A stretch of 17,904 bases of DNA from assembly GCA_002383605.1 (NCBI GenBank), contig DFYK01000053.1:1-17904 (forward strand), written 5' to 3'. Of this stretch, positions 14,855 to 17,904 are shown piece after piece (position 1 is the stretch's first letter; each line of letters begins with the position of its first letter). Both the position numbers and the translations under genes were made by a program. The DNA comes from Proteiniphilum sp. UBA4084 (GTDB lineage Bacteria; Bacteroidota; Bacteroidia; Bacteroidales; Dysgonomonadaceae). The notes beneath the pieces are model-generated. The model did not search any database. It was not told the DNA's origin and worked only from the letters and a program-made list of their open reading frames with translations.

Positions 14855-15892
14855 ATGAAAAAGACAATTCTCATCTGGTTATCCCTCCTCGGGCTCCTGA
14901 TAATCTCCTGTCAGCAGACCCGGGAAGAGGAGAAGTTGGAAAACTCTTTCGCAAGGGGTGCAGACATCAGTTGGCTGCCTCAGATGGAAGCAAGCGGCTA
15001 CATCTTTCGTAACGACAGCGGCAAACCGGAGGATTGTTTTAAGATCCTGAAGCACCATGGGATCAACGCCATCCGGTTACGCACCTGGGTGAACCCGTCA
15101 GATGATCCCCACAGCGGGCACTGCAGCACTGCAGAGACGGTGGCTATGGCAAAACGTGCAAAAGAATGGGGTATGCGGGTGATGATCAACTTCCACTACA
15201 GCGATAGCTGGGCTGACCCTGGCAAGCAGCACAAACCCAAGGCGTGGGAAGGACTGACACTCGGTGAACTGAAGCAGGCTCTCTATGACTATACCTACGG
15301 GGTGATGAACGCCCTGCAGGAGGCTGGCGTGACCCCGGAATGGGTACAGGTGGGCAACGAGATCCCCAGCGGCATGATCCACCCCGAAGGACATACCGAT
15401 AACTGGCCGCAGCTTGTGCAGCTCATCAACAGTGGCTATGATGCCATCAAGGAAGTGAGTCCCTCCAGCAAGGTAATCCTGCACGTGGACCAGGGGAATA
15501 ACAACGACCGTTTCCGCTGGTGGTTCGACAACGCTACCCAGCAGGGTGCAAAGTATGACGTGATCGGCATGTCGTTCTACCCCTACTGGTTGGATGGAAA
15601 ACCTGATTACAGCGAGGTCATCGATGACCTGGAACAAAACCTGCAGGATATGGTCGCCCGCTATGGCAAGGAAGTGATGGTAGTAGAGGTGGGCGGCGAA
15701 GACAACAAATCACAGAACAGCCTTGAAATGCTCCATGCTGTGATTCAGAAAGTAAAAGATGTTCCTTCAGAAAAAGGACTCGGCGTCTTCTACTGGGAAC
15801 CGCAGGGTGCCCGTTCATGGAGCCATTATGCGTTAAGTGCCTGGGGCGAAGATGGTCGCCCTACCAAGGCCATGGATGCGTTCCTCGATTAA
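14855..15892 (+). CDS. GH53 family lipoprotein (arabinogalactan endo-beta-1,4-galactanase-like)
   Basis: This 345-residue lipoprotein is a single-domain (beta/alpha)8 GH53 enzyme; known members cut beta-1,4-galactan. The start is ATG 14855 (MKKTILIWLS); the longer frame from 14810 begins inside the terminator. The lipobox is IISC with Cys19, then QQTREEE, so the enzyme is probably anchored in the outer membrane. Family marks are FARGADISWLPQMEASG (res. 32-48), INAIRLRTWVNP (70-81), MINFHYSDSWADPGKQ (110-125), acid/base Glu169 in WVQVGNEI (163-170) and likely nucleophile Glu278 in VMVVEVGGED (274-283). The residues after the nucleophile (VGGED) lack the aromatic-Pro turn (ETAYP/ETNWP type) of characterised galactanases that I recall. 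It is odd in an alpha-glucan locus. No -7 promoter element is obvious in the short upstream gap, so expression is probably by read-through. Confidence 0.92.
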   Translation: MKKTILIWLSLLGLLIISCQQTREEEKLENSFARGADISWLPQMEASGYIFRNDSGKPEDCFKILKHHGINAIRLRTWVNPSDDPHSGHCSTAETVAMAKRAKEWGMRVMINFHYSDSWADPGKQHKPKAWEGLTLGELKQALYDYTYGVMNALQEAGVTPEWVQVGNEIPSGMIHPEGHTDNWPQLVQLINSGYDAIKEVSPSSKVILHVDQGNNNDRFRWWFDNATQQGAKYDVIGMSFYPYWLDGKPDYSEVIDDLEQNLQDMVARYGKEVMVVEVGGEDNKSQNSLEMLHAVIQKVKDVPSEKGLGVFYWEPQGARSWSHYALSAWGEDGRPTKAMDAFLD

Positions 15893-15969
15893 GAAACAGA
15901 ATATACCGGATGATGGGACCTCCTGAGAGGGATCGTTCGATCATTCACATAACAAAAAATAATCCAAAA

Positions 15970-17802
15970 ATGAAAAAATATCTTCTCCTCATTGTTTTAC
16001 TCACCACAGCCCTTGTCACGACTCATGGACAAAATCTTCGCGTGGAACCTTCCTTCTGGTGGAGCGGCATGCAGGAAAACGAACTGCAGCTGATGGTTTC
16101 TGGTGAAAATATCGCAGCATACACCCCCGAACTGAATACAGAGCATGTGCGTATCAAAGAGGTGGTGAGACTCGACAGCCCCAACTACCAGATCATCTAT
16201 CTTGATCTGTCCAACAGCGTCCCCGAAACATTTGACATTCGGTTCACGAACGGAAAAAAGAACATTACGTTGCCATATGAACTGAAAAAAAGGGATCCGG
16301 AAAGACTGAATATAGAGAGTTTCAACTCATCGGACGTGCTTTACCTGATTATGCCCGACCGGTTTGCAAACGGGAATCCTTCAAATGATCAGATCCAAAT
16401 GCGCATGCCCTACAAGGTGGATCGGAAAGACCCCAATGCCCGTCACGGAGGCGACCTGAAAGGGATATCCAATCACCTGAACTATCTCTCGGAGCTGGGC
16501 GTAACGGCCATCTGGCTAAACCCGGTGCTGGAGAACGACATGGAGGGCGGATCGTATCACGGTTATGCAACGACCGACTATTACAAGGTGGACCCCCGCT
16601 TCGGGACCAATGAGGAGTATAAAAAGCTGATCGAAGATGCCCACGCCAAAGACATGAAGGTGGTGATGGACATGATATTCAATCACTGCGGGAGCGATCA
16701 CCCATGGGTAAAGGATGTGCCCTCGCCCGACTGGTTCAACAACCTGAAAGAGTATGTGCAGACCTCGCACATGAAGGAGATGTATTTCGATCGCTATGCA
16801 TCGGAATATGACAAGGACAAGATGGTGGATGGCTGGTTTGTACCGACCATGCCCGATCTGAACCAAAGAAACCGCCATGTGGCAAAATACCTGATCCAGA
16901 ACAGCATCTGGTGGATCGAATATACCGGCGTGGACGGTATCCGGCAGGACACCTACCCCTATGCCGATTATGACATGATGGTACAATGGATAGAAGCAGT
17001 GGAAAAGGAATATTCCAACTACAACATAGTGGGCGAAGCATGGCTCAACAACTCCATCGGCACTGCTTTCTGGCAACGCAACAGCCCAATCAATCCAAAA
17101 AACACCCAATTGAAATCGGTGATGGACTTCCGATTTATGGGACTCTCCCACTCTGCCTTCTTTGAGGAGACCACCGAATGGAATGGGGGCTTGCATGGCA
17201 TCTTCGACCACATGACCTATGATTTCATCTATCCCGACATCTACAATGTGTTGCGCTTTCTCGACAACCACGACACAGATCGTCTGCTGAAGGAGTATCC
17301 CAAAGAGCTCTCCGGCTGGAAACAGGCAATCACTTTTCTACTCACCATGCCCGGTACGCCGCAGCTCTATTACGGCACTGAATTGCTGATGAATGGGAAC
17401 AAGAGCAGATCCGATGGTGACATACGCCGTGATGTTCCCGGTGGATGGCCCGGTGACGAGACGGATCACTTCACTCGTGAGGGACGTGATTCCCTTCAGA
17501 ACGAGGCGTTCGACTTTCTCAGCAAGCTCCTCCACTGGCGGCAGAACAATGAGGTGATCGCCCGCGGCGGCATGAAACATTACGTACTCCAAAAAGGGGT
17601 GTATGTGTATGAACGCTCTCTTGGCGACAAGCTTGTACTGGTCTTCATGAACGGCACTTCCAACAATGTAGAGATAAACCTTGGCCGTTATGGTGAGTCA
17701 ATCAGAAACAGAAACGAGTGGAGTGATTTGATTTCCGGTAAAAACATTACATTGAAAGAGACAATGACACTCACACCCAAAGAGACACTCATTTTGGAGT
17801 AA
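15970..17802 (+). CDS. susA: Periplasmic GH13 alpha-amylase/neopullulanase (SusA-like)
   Basis: This 610-residue enzyme would hydrolyse imported maltooligosaccharides, pullulan or cyclodextrin-type glucans. The start is ATG 15970 (MKKYLLLIVL). The longer frame from 15817 overlaps GH53 and has no signal peptide. The signal peptide ends near res. 20 (TTHG-Q) with no lipobox Cys, so the enzyme is periplasmic like SusA, not an outer-membrane lipoprotein like SusG. The order is an N-terminal cyclomaltodextrinase-type beta domain (about 24-108), the GH13 barrel from VLYLIMPDRFANGNP, and a C-terminal beta domain (about 535-610). Conserved regions are DMIFNHCG (234-241), GIRQD with nucleophile Asp327, VGEAW with acid/base Glu356, and LDNHD with Asp435. 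Length is close to Bacteroides SusA (617). The gap to GH53 is 77 bases with no terminator, so the two are probably co-transcribed. Confidence 0.93.
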   Translation: MKKYLLLIVLLTTALVTTHGQNLRVEPSFWWSGMQENELQLMVSGENIAAYTPELNTEHVRIKEVVRLDSPNYQIIYLDLSNSVPETFDIRFTNGKKNITLPYELKKRDPERLNIESFNSSDVLYLIMPDRFANGNPSNDQIQMRMPYKVDRKDPNARHGGDLKGISNHLNYLSELGVTAIWLNPVLENDMEGGSYHGYATTDYYKVDPRFGTNEEYKKLIEDAHAKDMKVVMDMIFNHCGSDHPWVKDVPSPDWFNNLKEYVQTSHMKEMYFDRYASEYDKDKMVDGWFVPTMPDLNQRNRHVAKYLIQNSIWWIEYTGVDGIRQDTYPYADYDMMVQWIEAVEKEYSNYNIVGEAWLNNSIGTAFWQRNSPINPKNTQLKSVMDFRFMGLSHSAFFEETTEWNGGLHGIFDHMTYDFIYPDIYNVLRFLDNHDTDRLLKEYPKELSGWKQAITFLLTMPGTPQLYYGTELLMNGNKSRSDGDIRRDVPGGWPGDETDHFTREGRDSLQNEAFDFLSKLLHWRQNNEVIARGGMKHYVLQKGVYVYERSLGDKLVLVFMNGTSNNVEINLGRYGESIRNRNEWSDLISGKNITLKETMTLTPKETLILE

Positions 17803-17881
17803 GGAGACGTTTAATCACAATATCACACAGGGATTAGCAGCAGCGATGTGCGACTGTCAAAATAACGATAAAAAAAGCTAT

Positions 17882-17895
17882 TATGAAACGAGCAT
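17882..17895 (+). repeat. 14-bp direct repeat copy 2 (TATGAAACGAGCAT)
   Basis: Identical to 13257-13270. This copy contains the first codons of the possible gene at the right edge. Confidence 0.6.
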
Positions 17896-17904
17896 ATAAA
17901 CAAT
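17883..17904 (+). CDS. Possible start of a further gene (only 7 codons in window)
   Basis: ATG at 17883 opens a frame MKRAYKQ that leaves the window. The basic start is compatible with a signal-peptide N-region, for example of a further sus enzyme, but seven codons cannot identify it. The 80 bases between the GH13 stop and this ATG hold no terminator, and there is no convincing Shine-Dalgarno. Confidence 0.3.

Noticed and set aside
15936..15947. Short palindrome GATCGTTCGATC before the GH13 gene
   Set aside because: The stem is only 4-5 bp with a minimal loop and no T-tract; likely chance.
16516..17271. 251-codon open frame on the minus strand opposite the GH13 gene
   Set aside because: It mirrors conserved GH13 motifs; the His/Val/Ile-rich translation is typical of antisense frames.
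1..17904. CRISPR arrays, tRNA/rRNA genes, insertion sequences, attachment sites
   Set aside because: I looked for spaced direct repeats, transposase motifs, terminal inverted repeats and RNA gene signatures and found none.

Overview
The window looks like a chromosomal segment of a Bacteroidota bacterium, most likely order Bacteroidales (the family is not resolved; a Dysgonomonadaceae/Porphyromonadaceae-type genome is a guess). The reasons are a complete SusC/SusD pair with SusE- and SusF-like lipoproteins, an FtsI with a C-terminal PASTA domain inside a mraZ-rsmH-ftsL-ftsI-murE cluster, a glycine-lipid type acyltransferase pair, and several exact matches to the Bacteroidota -7 promoter element TAnnTTTG. 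I see no mobile elements, tRNA/rRNA genes or CRISPR.

Region 1 (1-4896, minus strand) is the start of the division/cell-wall (dcw) cluster: mraZ, rsmH, a small FtsL-like protein, ftsI and a 3'-truncated murE, tightly packed. In front of mraZ, an exact -7 element is followed by three 10-bp-phased GTGG-type repeats that look like the MraZ operator. A 7-bp tandem repeat sits between rsmH and ftsL.

Region 2 (5168-7048, plus strand) is divergent from the dcw cluster and encodes a PlsC-like acyltransferase and an OlsB-like GNAT N-acyltransferase. Together they match the GlsA/GlsB pair that makes N-acyl-glycine (and serine/dipeptido) lipids in Bacteroides.

Region 3 (7049-7355) is a 307-base regulatory region with a perfect 16-bp LacI/GalR-type palindrome, a second dyad, an exact -7 element and two tiny leader ORFs.

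Region 4 (7356-17802, plus strand) is a starch/alpha-glucan utilisation locus: susC, susD, susE-like, susF-like, a GH53 lipoprotein and a periplasmic SusA-like GH13 enzyme. SusD, SusE and SusF (lipoproteins) would capture alpha-glucan at the surface, SusC would import oligosaccharides with TonB energy, and the GH13 enzyme would cut them in the periplasm. No outer-membrane amylase (SusG) and no regulator (SusR or LacI type) is inside the window. The GH53 (a beta-1,4-galactanase family) is out of keeping with the alpha-glucan partners and is the most biologically curious gene here. Hairpins after susE and after susF suggest graded expression along the operon. The last 22 bases may start another gene (MKRAYKQ...).
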